64,000 nucleotides of DNA. Origin: Kiritimatiellia bacterium (GTDB lineage Bacteria; Verrucomicrobiota; Kiritimatiellia; UBA8416; JADHWI01). Under the pieces are notes generated by a model. That model had not been told where the DNA came from. It saw only the letters and a list, made by a program, of their open reading frames with translations, and made no database searches. Position numbers and translations under genes: made by a program. The stretch spans positions 62,001 through 126,000 of the forward strand of contig JASLPY010000004.1 in assembly GCA_030744755.1 (NCBI GenBank), given 5' to 3'. Shown here piece by piece: positions 18,085 through 26,591 of this stretch (positions are counted from its first letter, which is position 1; each line of letters starts with the position of its first letter).

Positions 18085-18224
18085 AACCCACCCCGTCTCG
18101 CCTTCGGCGATCCACCCCTCCGAGGAGGGGATCTGGGATCAACGTCCAACGCCCAACACTAAACGCCCAACGCCCAAGTCTAAGGTCCCCTCCTTGGAGG
18201 GGTGCCCGTAGGGTGGGGTGGGTT
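18085..18224. repeat. Nested inverted repeat with heptamer core
   Basis: Outer arms AACCCACCCC (18085-18094) and GGGGTGGGTT (18215-18224) enclose two near-identical hairpins, CCCCTCC-GA-GGAGGGG (18115-18130) and CCCCTCC-TT-GGAGGGG (18187-18202). Between them is a run of 7-bp CGCCCAA-type units (about 18141-18178). It fills the gap between convergent GH32 and HzsA-like genes and could act as a bidirectional transcription barrier. I see no gene in it. Confidence 0.75.
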
Positions 18225-18282
18225 TCCCCGTAGCCCCCTCATGGGCAGCTCATCCCACTGCCACATCCTCGGGCGCGATTCC

Positions 18283-20772
18283 CTAATGCGTCGCCAACGG
18301 GTACTCGATCTCAACGCCGATGGGATTGGACTGAATCACATCAACAGGAGGCCAGAGGGCCTCACCGCTTTTCTGGGCAGCAATCTTGCTACGGTCGTTT
18401 CCTATCCATCCGATCTCGTTGGAGTTCAGATCGAGCCAGAGCGTGAGTCGCCGCATTTCGTCCCTGGTAAGCTTCACTTCCTTGTGATTGTCGTCTTTGA
18501 GCGTTCTCATGATGCCCGACACATGCGCACCAATGCGGCCCGGTGTAGTACGCGACCCGCCGACACCCACCATCTGCAGCGCGGGTGCTTCACCCGGACA
18601 ACTGAACACCAGGCGGTGCTGTGCCAGGGAGCGGTAACTCATGTCAGGTATTTTAGGATGCTTCTCGCGATTCTTCGCATGACAGTCGACGCACTTCTTG
18701 TCAAAGACCGGTTCTTTCACCAGCTTAATGAAATTGAAAGGTATGGCACCGCTTGAGACCTCCTGCACAATCTTCGACGGCTCACGTTTCATGGCAAGCG
18801 GCCGCGCAGACATCCGTGGAGTTCCCGACAGCTTGTCCTCATGGCAGCCAATGCAAGACAGATGCTCGCCCGGATGCACGAAGGTAGCTGACCTCATCGA
18901 ATGAACGGCCATTCCGTTTTCGTCAAGAAGCTGAAAGTAAATAGCTTTTCCCACGGGTGCTTCACAGTAGACGCTGCCGTCCTCTTCCACGGGGACAATC
19001 CCCAGCGGCATGCGACCGATAGAATCACTGGCAAAGGATATTTGCGTGACCGACTGTCCACTGAACCAGTTATCGAGCATCTGTGGTATGACCTGGACAA
19101 TCCGCATCCACTTGACCTTGACACCTTTCGGGAGCCGGGCGGCGTCATCCGCTGTATACACGTTCATGACGCTGATCACGGCCCTCTTATGATCTTTAAG
19201 CCCCTTGCGCTTGCCCTGGAAGGTTTTCACCGGCATCTCCGGTGGCATCTTTCGCGACCGCATCGGGAAGGGGTCCCGCACGCGATGCGCGCCTTTGCCG
19301 GGATCGTATATCACGTCCCTGTTGCCGTAACGGTCCAGGAGATAAAGCCCGAAATTGTAGTTGCAGAGATAGAACTCTTCGCTGAGCGGCCATGCCGACC
19401 CGTAAGTGTGAGATGCGCCGCGTTCTACTTCTGGGAAGAAGTATTCGGGTGTGATTCTCTTGAGCTGCGACATTTTGCCGTCATCGGGAACTCGTGTGTC
19501 GAGTAGCACAAGACTGCCGGAGAATCCCTGGTGATGCCCAACGGCGGTAGCCGTGTACTTCGGTGAACCGGGAATCGGACGGAAAGAGATTTCCGCGTCC
19601 GGCCGCAGGAGCCGGCCGTGTATCAGGCTGGGCTTGCCGTATCTGCCGGGCTCAGCATCCTCCGGGAATGCCGAATGGGGCAGGGGATAATTGCCATGGA
19701 AATTCCTGGGGTCGCGCCCGTCGGGGAAGCACTCCCAGTAGTGATGGGCCGTTCCCCAATGCCGGTCAACATAATCCCACCTGGTATATGCAATCTTTCC
19801 GCCGTGAGTGAGCGTGGGTTGCCATTCATTGGTTTCATGGTAGCTGAGGATGATGATGTCCGAACCGTCAGGTTCCATCGAGTGAAGCGTATAGGTAAGA
19901 GATAAAGGTGTAATGACACATCGTCCGACACCGCCGCGCCGTGTGGATGTGAACATGATCCTGCCTGACGGAAGCTCATGCGGGTCGAAGTCCTCATGGG
20001 GTCCGTCCGTAAGCTGAACCAGCTCCTTGCTGTTAAGATCAAACCGGAAAATGTGCCAGATGTTAGCGTCAGTAGTGGCGGCAAATAGTAGTTTCTGTGC
20101 ATCATAGGTCAATTCAAGGCCGGAGAACATGCCGGTCAACTCCTTGCCTTTCCAGGCACCCTTGGTCACCTTGACGCCTGTCAGCATCTGGGCACAGTCT
20201 GAGTTCGACTTGAAGTCCTGAATGATGATCGGTCCTCCACCCGGACTATGCCCGGGGCACCTTGCCAACGCTTGCTCGATAATACGGCGGGGCCCAGGCT
20301 TTTCCAGCAGGGCAACGATATTATCAAAATCGAGCAATGGATTTGCAAACGCCAGGTCACGTCGCAACGCGCAGACATTGAAGAAGAGCGCCTTACGCTC
20401 ATTGGGGTCCACGCTCGATTCGGCAGACTTTGCCAGCCCTGCAAGGTCTTTTTCGTTTCGAGCAAGCGTAGAGGCAGAGATCGACCTGTTTTTCTTGAAA
20501 TGTTGAATTAGCGCGGAGGTCCTTCTGAGCACAACATCAAGCGGATCCTTGTCGATCGGATTGACCAGGGCCTGCCGGTCCAGGGCCTCGACGTCAAGTC
20601 GCTCACGCCATTTCTGATCAGACTTCTTCAGCCTGTTGATATGCCCAAGGATCTCGCCATATTCCTCGTTCCACGTCTGCTCAACGGTCATGGCGGCCGG
20701 CGATGGTGAGGCAGTCGCCAGAAGAATTGCAGTACATGCAGGGATCAAGAGATAGTAGAGTCTGCGATCCAT
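18283..20772 (-). CDS. HzsA-like exported c-type haem protein with TolB-type propeller (copy 1)
   Basis: The 829-residue product has a signal peptide (about 1-27). A helical N-terminal domain is followed by a PD40/TolB-like beta-propeller (repeated DPHELPSGRIMFTSTRRGG-type blades; DGSDIIIL) and a C-terminal cytochrome c part. Two haem-binding motifs, CIGCH and CVDCH, are followed by KLTRDEMRRLTLWLDLN. This is the architecture annotated as hydrazine synthase alpha subunit-like in many PVC bacteria. No hzsB or hzsC partner is present, so anammox chemistry is not implied. A periplasmic redox role is inferred. AGGAGG stands 7 nt before the ATG. It is one of three such genes in the window and the only one on the minus strand. 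Confidence 0.78.
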   Translation of the reverse strand: MDRRLYYLLIPACTAILLATASPSPAAMTVEQTWNEEYGEILGHINRLKKSDQKWRERLDVEALDRQALVNPIDKDPLDVVLRRTSALIQHFKKNRSISASTLARNEKDLAGLAKSAESSVDPNERKALFFNVCALRRDLAFANPLLDFDNIVALLEKPGPRRIIEQALARCPGHSPGGGPIIIQDFKSNSDCAQMLTGVKVTKGAWKGKELTGMFSGLELTYDAQKLLFAATTDANIWHIFRFDLNSKELVQLTDGPHEDFDPHELPSGRIMFTSTRRGGVGRCVITPLSLTYTLHSMEPDGSDIIILSYHETNEWQPTLTHGGKIAYTRWDYVDRHWGTAHHYWECFPDGRDPRNFHGNYPLPHSAFPEDAEPGRYGKPSLIHGRLLRPDAEISFRPIPGSPKYTATAVGHHQGFSGSLVLLDTRVPDDGKMSQLKRITPEYFFPEVERGASHTYGSAWPLSEEFYLCNYNFGLYLLDRYGNRDVIYDPGKGAHRVRDPFPMRSRKMPPEMPVKTFQGKRKGLKDHKRAVISVMNVYTADDAARLPKGVKVKWMRIVQVIPQMLDNWFSGQSVTQISFASDSIGRMPLGIVPVEEDGSVYCEAPVGKAIYFQLLDENGMAVHSMRSATFVHPGEHLSCIGCHEDKLSGTPRMSARPLAMKREPSKIVQEVSSGAIPFNFIKLVKEPVFDKKCVDCHAKNREKHPKIPDMSYRSLAQHRLVFSCPGEAPALQMVGVGGSRTTPGRIGAHVSGIMRTLKDDNHKEVKLTRDEMRRLTLWLDLNSNEIGWIGNDRSKIAAQKSGEALWPPVDVIQSNPIGVEIEYPLATH

Positions 20773-20857
20773 AATTGTTCCTCCTGTAATCGATTCAGTC
20801 AGCTTGAGGGTCGAAGATCAACGGCGTGTTGCACAAACCAAAAGCGCGTAAATCAGC

Positions 20858-20936
20858 GGTCCGAGAGGCCGCGGACCCTCCCCGTTCTCGTGCAAAGAGA
20901 CGTCCATCGGCGGGAGGGACGCCGGCCTCGGCGTCC
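20858..20936. repeat. Paired hairpins with GGAG feet (family F)
   Basis: Hairpin GGTCCG-AGAGGCCG-CGGACC (20858-20877) with CTCC at its foot (20878-20881) faces GGAG (20913-20916) and hairpin GGACGCCG-GCCT-CGGCGTCC (20917-20936). The stems differ, and both loops carry GGCCTC or its complement. The surrounding 362-bp gap (20773-21134) otherwise shows only a direct repeat AATGATTCTGTCT at 21090-21102 and 21106-21118, just past the stop of the next gene; no gene is seen. Confidence 0.6.
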
Positions 20937-21089
20937 GAAGTCCATTTGGCCAACACTCCGTCGATATGACAACCCCCCACTCATTGCTGATGTATCTTAC
21001 TCCACCAGACATGCATGGAGTAGAGGAAAATCACCACGAAGAGAATTCCTGCGCAAGGGGATATGGCAGAATTATTGAAGGGTCAGCCC

Positions 21090-21118
21090 AATGATTCTGT
21101 CTGAAAATGATTCTGTCT
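21090..21118. repeat. Direct repeat of a 13-mer
   Basis: AATGATTCTGTCT occurs at 21090-21102 and again at 21106-21118, separated by 3 nt. It lies immediately 3' of the minus-strand TPR gene, whose stop is at 21135. Its function is unknown. Confidence 0.8.
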
Positions 21119-21134
21119 AACTCTTACTCTTGAA

Positions 21135-22430
21135 TCAGAAATCGAGGATGATTTCTTCCGGCTCCCTTGGGGGGATGGATTCCAGTTCTGTGCGGCCCCG
21201 GTCGGCCTCCTTTGAGAACGGGAACTTTTCGATGATTTCTTTCCAGAGATGGAATGCCATCTTCTTATCCTCGGCATCGGTGTAGAGGCAGGCGATGCGA
21301 TAGACTGCCTTCTTTCCCAGGTCTTTGTGGTTGGTTTCGATTTCGCGAAGCTGGGCCACGGCCTTTTCCAGATCCTCCATGGCGAGGTGGCAGTCCACGA
21401 TGTTCCAGAGCGTATCCGGTGGACGGTTTGCCTCTTTGTAAGCCTCGATAGCCTCACCGTAGCGCTCACTTGCCTGCAGCATCTGCGCATATCTGAGAGA
21501 CATCTCTTTGGCGTACTTGTCGATTTTGGCAAGCTCGCCTACAAGGGCAAGGGCCTTGGTGGTGTTGCCTTCCTTCTGGTGATAGTCCAGGAGCTCCATC
21601 TTCGCGGCACCCTGGTCCTTGAGCTTGGCGTATATGGCTTCGCCCATGCTGGCATCCAGCTTAAGGAATTCACGGGCCAGTTTCAGCTTTTCTTCTTCCG
21701 ACGTCGTGTCCAGTTTCAGTTTCCCTGCAAGCATCCCGGCGGTGGAAGTGTCTTCCAGTTTACCGGCGGCAATGGAGATCAGTTGGCGGACTTCGTCGTT
21801 GGAAAGCTTCTCAAACGGCACGGTTTCGCAAATCTTCTTGAAGGCCCTTTTGGCCAGGTAGTGTTCGTTCAACTCAGTGGTAAGAACTTCGACCAGCTGC
21901 GCGATACCTTCGATACCCGCGGACTTGTAGTCGATCATCGCGGTGTATTCCTGTTTCTTCTGCCAGTTGTTCTTGTAGGCCTTGACCCAGCGGAGAATCC
22001 GTTTCCAGTCGCCTTCCTTCTGGTTTTTCTTGAACAGGGCATCGAGCCGTTCGGCATACTTGTCGCGATCGCTTTCGACGCCGTAATGAACTTTTGCCAG
22101 CGCGATCTGGAAGTCGTCCGAGTCAGGGCACTTACCATCCAGGATGCCTACCCAGTAGGTGTAGTACTTCTTCCGGGCTTCCTGTTCCGACCAGGCGAAA
22201 TCACCGTTGTCCAGCACGGCAGCCGCAACCCAGCTCCAATACTCGGGTGACTTGTCGAGATCCTTGGCGTCAGGATTGCTCTTCTTGTAGACCTCGGCCA
22301 ACTTGGCTATGTCGGGCACGGTGCGCACATGTTTCAGTATGATTTCTTCTGCATCCTCGGCATAACCGATAGTCATGACCCCGAGGGTCACCAACAGACA
22401 TACAACCGTCACTACCCTATGTTTACGCAT
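21135..22430 (-). CDS. Exported TPR protein, divergent paralogue of the operon's first gene
   Basis: The 431-residue product has a signal peptide (about 1-24) and is otherwise alpha-helical with TPR-like repeats. It shares distinctive sequence with the divergently transcribed neighbour: KYYTYWVGILDGK against KYYSYWMGKLKGK, PPDTLWNIVDCHLAM against PPGNLWQISSCQVAL, and AQLREIE in both. The two genes therefore arose by duplication and now share a regulatory region. AAGGAG stands 7 nt before the ATG. It lacks the roughly 130-residue N-terminal extension of its paralogue. A periplasmic scaffold or adaptor role linked to the ExbBD operon is inferred from position and homology. No catalytic motif is seen. 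Confidence 0.8.
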   Translation of the reverse strand: MRKHRVVTVVCLLVTLGVMTIGYAEDAEEIILKHVRTVPDIAKLAEVYKKSNPDAKDLDKSPEYWSWVAAAVLDNGDFAWSEQEARKKYYTYWVGILDGKCPDSDDFQIALAKVHYGVESDRDKYAERLDALFKKNQKEGDWKRILRWVKAYKNNWQKKQEYTAMIDYKSAGIEGIAQLVEVLTTELNEHYLAKRAFKKICETVPFEKLSNDEVRQLISIAAGKLEDTSTAGMLAGKLKLDTTSEEEKLKLAREFLKLDASMGEAIYAKLKDQGAAKMELLDYHQKEGNTTKALALVGELAKIDKYAKEMSLRYAQMLQASERYGEAIEAYKEANRPPDTLWNIVDCHLAMEDLEKAVAQLREIETNHKDLGKKAVYRIACLYTDAEDKKMAFHLWKEIIEKFPFSKEADRGRTELESIPPREPEEIILDF

Positions 22431-22465
22431 CCTGTAGCTCCTTCTGAATATTTCGTTGAGATTGA

Positions 22466-22494
22466 TAGATAGCGCAGGGGAGGATTGCTGTCAA
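22466..22494 (-). promoter_or_regulatory. Probable sigma70-type promoter of the minus-strand TPR gene
   Basis: On the minus strand TTGACA (22494-22489) is separated by 17 nt from TATCTA (22471-22466). The -35 matches consensus exactly and the -10 matches poorly. It points to the gene starting at 22430. It stands back to back with the promoter at 22536-22564. Confidence 0.4.
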
Positions 22495-22535
22495 CGGCCC
22501 ATACCCGAAAAGAGGCTTCTTTTTCACTTCGGCCC

Positions 22536-22564
22536 TTGTCTGGCGCGGCTCACAGGCCTAATAT
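22536..22564 (+). promoter_or_regulatory. Probable sigma70-type promoter of the TPR-ExbBD operon
   Basis: TTGTCT (22536-22541), a 17-nt spacer, then TAATAT (22559-22564). Transcription would begin near 22571, a few bases before the hairpin at 22575. No other good promoter is visible before the operon's first gene. Confidence 0.55.
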
Positions 22565-22574
22565 CCTGTTCGTA

Positions 22575-22612
22575 CGGAGAGGACCGTTCTGCGGTCTTCT
22601 CTGTGGTTTTTT
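22575..22612 (+). terminator. Intrinsic-terminator-like leader hairpin (possible attenuator)
   Basis: A 12-bp stem (22575-22586 pairing with 22592-22603, two G-U pairs) with a 5-nt loop TTCTG is followed 3 nt later by six Ts (22607-22612). It begins about where the transcript from the promoter at 22536-22564 should start, and it lies 34 nt before the first coding frame. It could be an attenuator, a 5'-stabilising hairpin, or a barrier to antisense transcription. No alternative anti-terminator fold was identified by eye. Confidence 0.5.
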
Positions 22613-22645
22613 GTGGATTCTGCGCATATGAGCACGTAGCTCGGG

Positions 22646-24343
22646 GTGCTTTTGAAAATCACTCGTCTCTTTATTGGTGTGCTTGTGCTCGTGGGTGCGG
22701 CTCGTATCGCACCCGCGGAGTATGAACAGCAACTATCTTCCGGAGAATGGGAGAAGCTTGATACGTTCGAGAACCACATGCTTCTGAAGGCGAACAAGAC
22801 GTTCAAGGCAGGTGAATGGCGCCAGGCACATGCCGAGTACGAGTCATTTGTTGTCGAGTTTTCCCGCTCAAAGGTCCTTCCCTTCGTGCTCCTGAGAAAG
22901 GGCCGCAGCAAGCAGAATGACGGCAAGAAGTTCAAGGCAATCGATGAATACGAGGAGGTCCTCGACTACTTCCCGAATGCCATCGACTACGCGGCCGCGG
23001 CCCTGTATCGCATCGGAGAGTGCCACTGGGCGAACGGCGATGTCGAGAAGGCCATGAAGGCCTGGGCCGAGATGGCCAATGACGAGGATTACTGCAAGCA
23101 CGTGCATGCCGCACGGGCGATCAATGCCCTGGCCGCGAATCTCCTCAAACAGGACAAGGAACCGGAAGCCGTAAAGTACTACGAACAGGTGGCCGTAGAT
23201 TTCAGGCACAAGAACCACGAAGCGGCAAGGAGCGCCGCTGGACCTGTATACAGATACTACATAAGAACGGTCCAGAATGAGGAGAAATACCGGGAGTTCT
23301 ATAAGAAGATTCATGACAGGGGGAAGAAGGAGATTCCCCTGGAAGAAGATTCCCGGTACTGGCAATCGGTAATGAGCCATGTTGGGCACTACGGCCGCTT
23401 TGAGACCGAGGAGACAGATCTCAAGCAGAAGTACTACAGCTACTGGATGGGGAAGTTGAAGGGGAAATTCCTGGATAATGATGGGTATCAACTGACGCTC
23501 TTGAACTGGCAGTTTGACCTGGACAAGAATGTGTCCGTCTGGACCCAGGGAGTCGAGAAGCAATTTCAAAGGAAGTTCAAGCCAGGCGATTATGACAGGG
23601 TGATGCAATGGATGGGGATTCTCCGGAAGAGCCAGAAGAAGGTAGACGAATATTACCAGAAGCTCGATCTCGCAAAGATGACCCACGGGCAGATAGGTGA
23701 CCTTATCTCGTTCCTGTACAGCATCGACAGGAAGCCGCAGGGCCGAAACGCATTGAGACACGTCAAGTATGACAAACTTACGGATGATGAGATCGAGGGC
23801 ATGGCCGGCAGGTTCCATCGACTGGACGGTGCACTCGTGAAGGACATCTGCATGCGTATGAAGGACAAGGACAGGGCCAGGAACCACTATATGGGGTACT
23901 GCCACTGGAGCCGTAATGCGGCTGAAGGACTGCCCTATGCTTCGGAACTCACTAAGGTGGACAAGTACGCGAAGCGCGCATGGTGGGTGAAGGCTGATTT
24001 TCTGCATTGGACAAAGAAGCACAAGGAAGCCATTACAGCTTACAGGATGGCGGACAACCCACCGGGCAACCTGTGGCAGATATCCAGCTGCCAGGTTGCT
24101 CTGAAAGAATACCCTGCAGCGATAGCTCAGCTCAGGGAGATCGAGAGTTTCTTTGAGAGCCAGAGATCCAGGGCGGCGTTCGAAGTAGCAAACGTTTACA
24201 ACAGGGCGGGTGACAAGAAACGATACATCGCTTCTTTGCGCGCAGTGCTGAAAAAATACCCCAAGTCGGGGCAATCAAGTGAAGCCCACCAGAGACTGGA
24301 GAAGTTGGGCGTAAGAATCGGAGGAGCAGTTGATGCAGAATAG
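22646..24343 (+). CDS. Exported TPR protein, first gene of the TPR-ExbBD operon
   Basis: The 565-residue product has a signal peptide (KITRLFIGVLVLVGAARIAPA) followed by helical TPR repeats throughout, including a clear pair near residues 45-110 (AGEWRQAHAEYESFVVEF; AIDEYEEVLDYFPNA) and another near the C-terminus (AALFRAVL-type helices and KKYPKSGQSSEAHQRLEKLG). No ATG is available: upstream ATG 22628 runs into TAG after three codons, so translation must begin at GTG 22646 or TTG 22652. The TTG gives the neater signal peptide. The middle and end are homologous to the divergent minus-strand gene. The 3' end overlaps the next gene. A periplasmic adaptor or scaffold function is inferred. Confidence 0.82.
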   Translation: MLLKITRLFIGVLVLVGAARIAPAEYEQQLSSGEWEKLDTFENHMLLKANKTFKAGEWRQAHAEYESFVVEFSRSKVLPFVLLRKGRSKQNDGKKFKAIDEYEEVLDYFPNAIDYAAAALYRIGECHWANGDVEKAMKAWAEMANDEDYCKHVHAARAINALAANLLKQDKEPEAVKYYEQVAVDFRHKNHEAARSAAGPVYRYYIRTVQNEEKYREFYKKIHDRGKKEIPLEEDSRYWQSVMSHVGHYGRFETEETDLKQKYYSYWMGKLKGKFLDNDGYQLTLLNWQFDLDKNVSVWTQGVEKQFQRKFKPGDYDRVMQWMGILRKSQKKVDEYYQKLDLAKMTHGQIGDLISFLYSIDRKPQGRNALRHVKYDKLTDDEIEGMAGRFHRLDGALVKDICMRMKDKDRARNHYMGYCHWSRNAAEGLPYASELTKVDKYAKRAWWVKADFLHWTKKHKEAITAYRMADNPPGNLWQISSCQVALKEYPAAIAQLREIESFFESQRSRAAFEVANVYNRAGDKKRYIASLRAVLKKYPKSGQSSEAHQRLEKLGVRIGGAVDAE

Positions 24344-26552
24344 GATAAAGAGGAATATAGCCATGATTCTCATGGCCTGCGGTGTTTTGATCTCGGGCCT
24401 GCATGTTCACGCTGCCAGAAAAGCGATAGGAGAAAGGGATGTTGAAGGAGGCGCTTACGCCGCCCTCAAGCTTCTCGAGCGGGGGGAAGAACTGATAGAG
24501 GCCGGCGAGGTAGACCGTGGCGTTAAGATGCTGGAGACGGTCATCGAGCAGAACCCCAAGAGCAAGGTACGGTTCAAGGCGTACCTGAGCCTTGGCCGTC
24601 ACTATCTCAAAGTACGTGAGAACGCGAAGGCCGTGGAGAAACTTCGGCTGCTGGTCAACCTCAAGACCGGGGCCGCGGAACTCTCCGGAAGTGACCTGGA
24701 TATGTACCTGGAAGGGATCTATCTCACCGGAGTGGCGCATTTTAACGCGCGCCAATACGGCGCGGCATTTTCCGCGTTGCGCAAAATAACGGCTAACCAT
24801 CCCAACACCGTCTGGGCCAACCAGGCCTATTATTACATCGGCATGTCGCATTTCGCCCAGGAACACTGGTCCAAGGCGATACACAATCTTGGCCTCGTGG
24901 GAACTTTTATCGATCCGGAAAGCCCGGAAGTTGAGTACGTGGAAGCCGGCCACCGTTTCTTTGTAAAGATCAACGACGGAGACCTGCCGATCCTGCAGCG
25001 CCTCGGCCAGGATGTCAAAGTCACCGTGGAAGCGAAGAGCGGTGACAAAGAGACGATTCTGTGCGGCCCCCAGACGGGTCAGGAGGACATCTACGTGGGA
25101 TCGGTTCGTACCGAAGTCGGAAAAGGCACGGCTGGCGACAATGTTCTGCACCTGGTGGGCGGCGATTCCATCAGCGTGAAGTACTTTGACAACAGCACCA
25201 AGGAAGGCAAGAAAGACGAATTACGGCAGAAACAGGTGAAGGTTGCTTCAACCGGATCGCTGGTTTTCACCCGGGGCACATACAAGTTCAAGACCGATTC
25301 GGCATTCCTCGGTCAGCCGGTATTCCTGCGGGTCAAAGATGTCGACCATGACAAAACCGACGGCAAGGACACCATTTCGGTCCGTCTCTCCTCAAGCTAC
25401 AAGGTGAAGGAGGAAGAGGAAGATATACCCACGATGACCGTAGACATCGACAAGCTTCTTGCAGAAGAGGAAGAAGAGAAGATCGCGCTCAGGGACGAGC
25501 TTGTCTTGACGCTGACCGAAGATTCCGAGCACAGCGGAGTCTTCACAGGAACCACGGTGATAAAGCGTGCAGCCGACGAAAAAGCTGCTGACAAGGCTGA
25601 TGCTGTTCTTTCATGTGCGGTTGGCGACACCCTGGCGGCATCCTATGTCGACGAGCTGACCATCCGGGGCGAAGGAGCCACGTCGGTCAAAGACCAGCTG
25701 ATCGTTTTTGACGAAATTGATTCGCGGCCGAGAGCCGACCAGGACGTGGTTGCCGAGGCGATAACCAAGGCCAAAAAGGAAATCGTTGAGGCTGAAGCCT
25801 TCCTCGAGATTGCGAGGATATTCCAGAGCATGGGGTTGAAGAAGGGCGCCAAGGAGAAATCCGAGCAGGGGCTGGACAGGGTTAATTTTGCGATCCACAC
25901 AAGGGCGGCTATTCCGCCGGCCCTGCGGGAGCGCGCGTTCAATATCAAGTGGAACCTGTACATGGCGCAGGATGACTTCGGTCGTGCGATGTCCACCTGT
26001 CATTCTTTCAACAGGCTTTACCCCGAATCATCCCTGGTCGATCACGCCCTCATGGGAATTGGTCGGATATACCTGAAGAAGAGGGATTTCAAGGAGGCCA
26101 TACAGGTATTCCGGCAGGTTGCCGGAATGCCGAATGCCCAGTCCAGGGCAGAAGCCTCGTTCCTGGCTGCGGAGACCACCGAGAGAATGCACCAGGGCGA
26201 GAGAAGCCTGGAGACAGCAGTGGCGGCATACAAGAGCTGTGCTACACGTTTTCCTGAGAGCGAATTCGCCGGCCCGTCCCTGGCCAAGGTTGTGGATTAC
26301 CACATCAAGACCAAGGACTATGCAGAGGCGGACGATCTCCTGACGCAGATCTTCCTTGATTACCAGGACGAGGATTTTCTTGACCGGATGCTGTTGAAGT
26401 GGATCCGGGTGTCTTTCGACATGGGTGATTACAAGAAGGCCCATGAGAAGTGCACGCAGCTATTGTTCGAATACCCCGGGAGCGTTCATGCCAAGAAGGC
26501 ACAGGAAGTCCTCCCGAGGATTGAAGAGAAACTCGACAAGAAAGAAAGCTAA
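24333..26552 (+). CDS. Exported TPR / beta-sandwich / TPR protein
   Basis: ATG 24333 is preferred because GGAGGAG lies 6 nt upstream; it overlaps the previous gene by 11 nt. The product of about 739 residues has a signal peptide (to HVHA), a TPR block (about 35-200, with ALKLLERGEELIEAGEVDRG), and a beta-rich block (about 220-460). The beta block contains an LTEDSEHSGVFTG motif and VFLRVKDVDHDKTDGKDTIS. A second TPR block (about 480-735, RLYPESSLVDHALMGIGRIY) ends the protein. The beta block carries an acidic, Glu-rich loop near residues 355-385. This TPR-beta-TPR plan is a small version of the giant protein that follows, so both probably perform related structural tasks in the envelope. Confidence 0.82.
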   Translation: MQNRIKRNIAMILMACGVLISGLHVHAARKAIGERDVEGGAYAALKLLERGEELIEAGEVDRGVKMLETVIEQNPKSKVRFKAYLSLGRHYLKVRENAKAVEKLRLLVNLKTGAAELSGSDLDMYLEGIYLTGVAHFNARQYGAAFSALRKITANHPNTVWANQAYYYIGMSHFAQEHWSKAIHNLGLVGTFIDPESPEVEYVEAGHRFFVKINDGDLPILQRLGQDVKVTVEAKSGDKETILCGPQTGQEDIYVGSVRTEVGKGTAGDNVLHLVGGDSISVKYFDNSTKEGKKDELRQKQVKVASTGSLVFTRGTYKFKTDSAFLGQPVFLRVKDVDHDKTDGKDTISVRLSSSYKVKEEEEDIPTMTVDIDKLLAEEEEEKIALRDELVLTLTEDSEHSGVFTGTTVIKRAADEKAADKADAVLSCAVGDTLAASYVDELTIRGEGATSVKDQLIVFDEIDSRPRADQDVVAEAITKAKKEIVEAEAFLEIARIFQSMGLKKGAKEKSEQGLDRVNFAIHTRAAIPPALRERAFNIKWNLYMAQDDFGRAMSTCHSFNRLYPESSLVDHALMGIGRIYLKKRDFKEAIQVFRQVAGMPNAQSRAEASFLAAETTERMHQGERSLETAVAAYKSCATRFPESEFAGPSLAKVVDYHIKTKDYAEADDLLTQIFLDYQDEDFLDRMLLKWIRVSFDMGDYKKAHEKCTQLLFEYPGSVHAKKAQEVLPRIEEKLDKKES

Positions 26553-26591
26553 GAAGTGAGGATCAACGTTATGAGACAAGGAGCATTTAAA

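Noticed and set aside
18283-20772. Anammox hydrazine synthase
   Set aside because: Only the alpha-like architecture is present; no hzsB, hzsC or hydrazine dehydrogenase gene is in the window.
21249-22250. Plus-strand frame of 333 codons over the minus-strand TPR gene
   Set aside because: Antisense shadow; the minus-strand gene has a signal peptide, promoter and homology to its neighbour.
22868-25151. Long minus-strand frames opposite the TPR genes
   Set aside because: These are antisense shadows of well-supported TPR genes and lack start signals or motifs.
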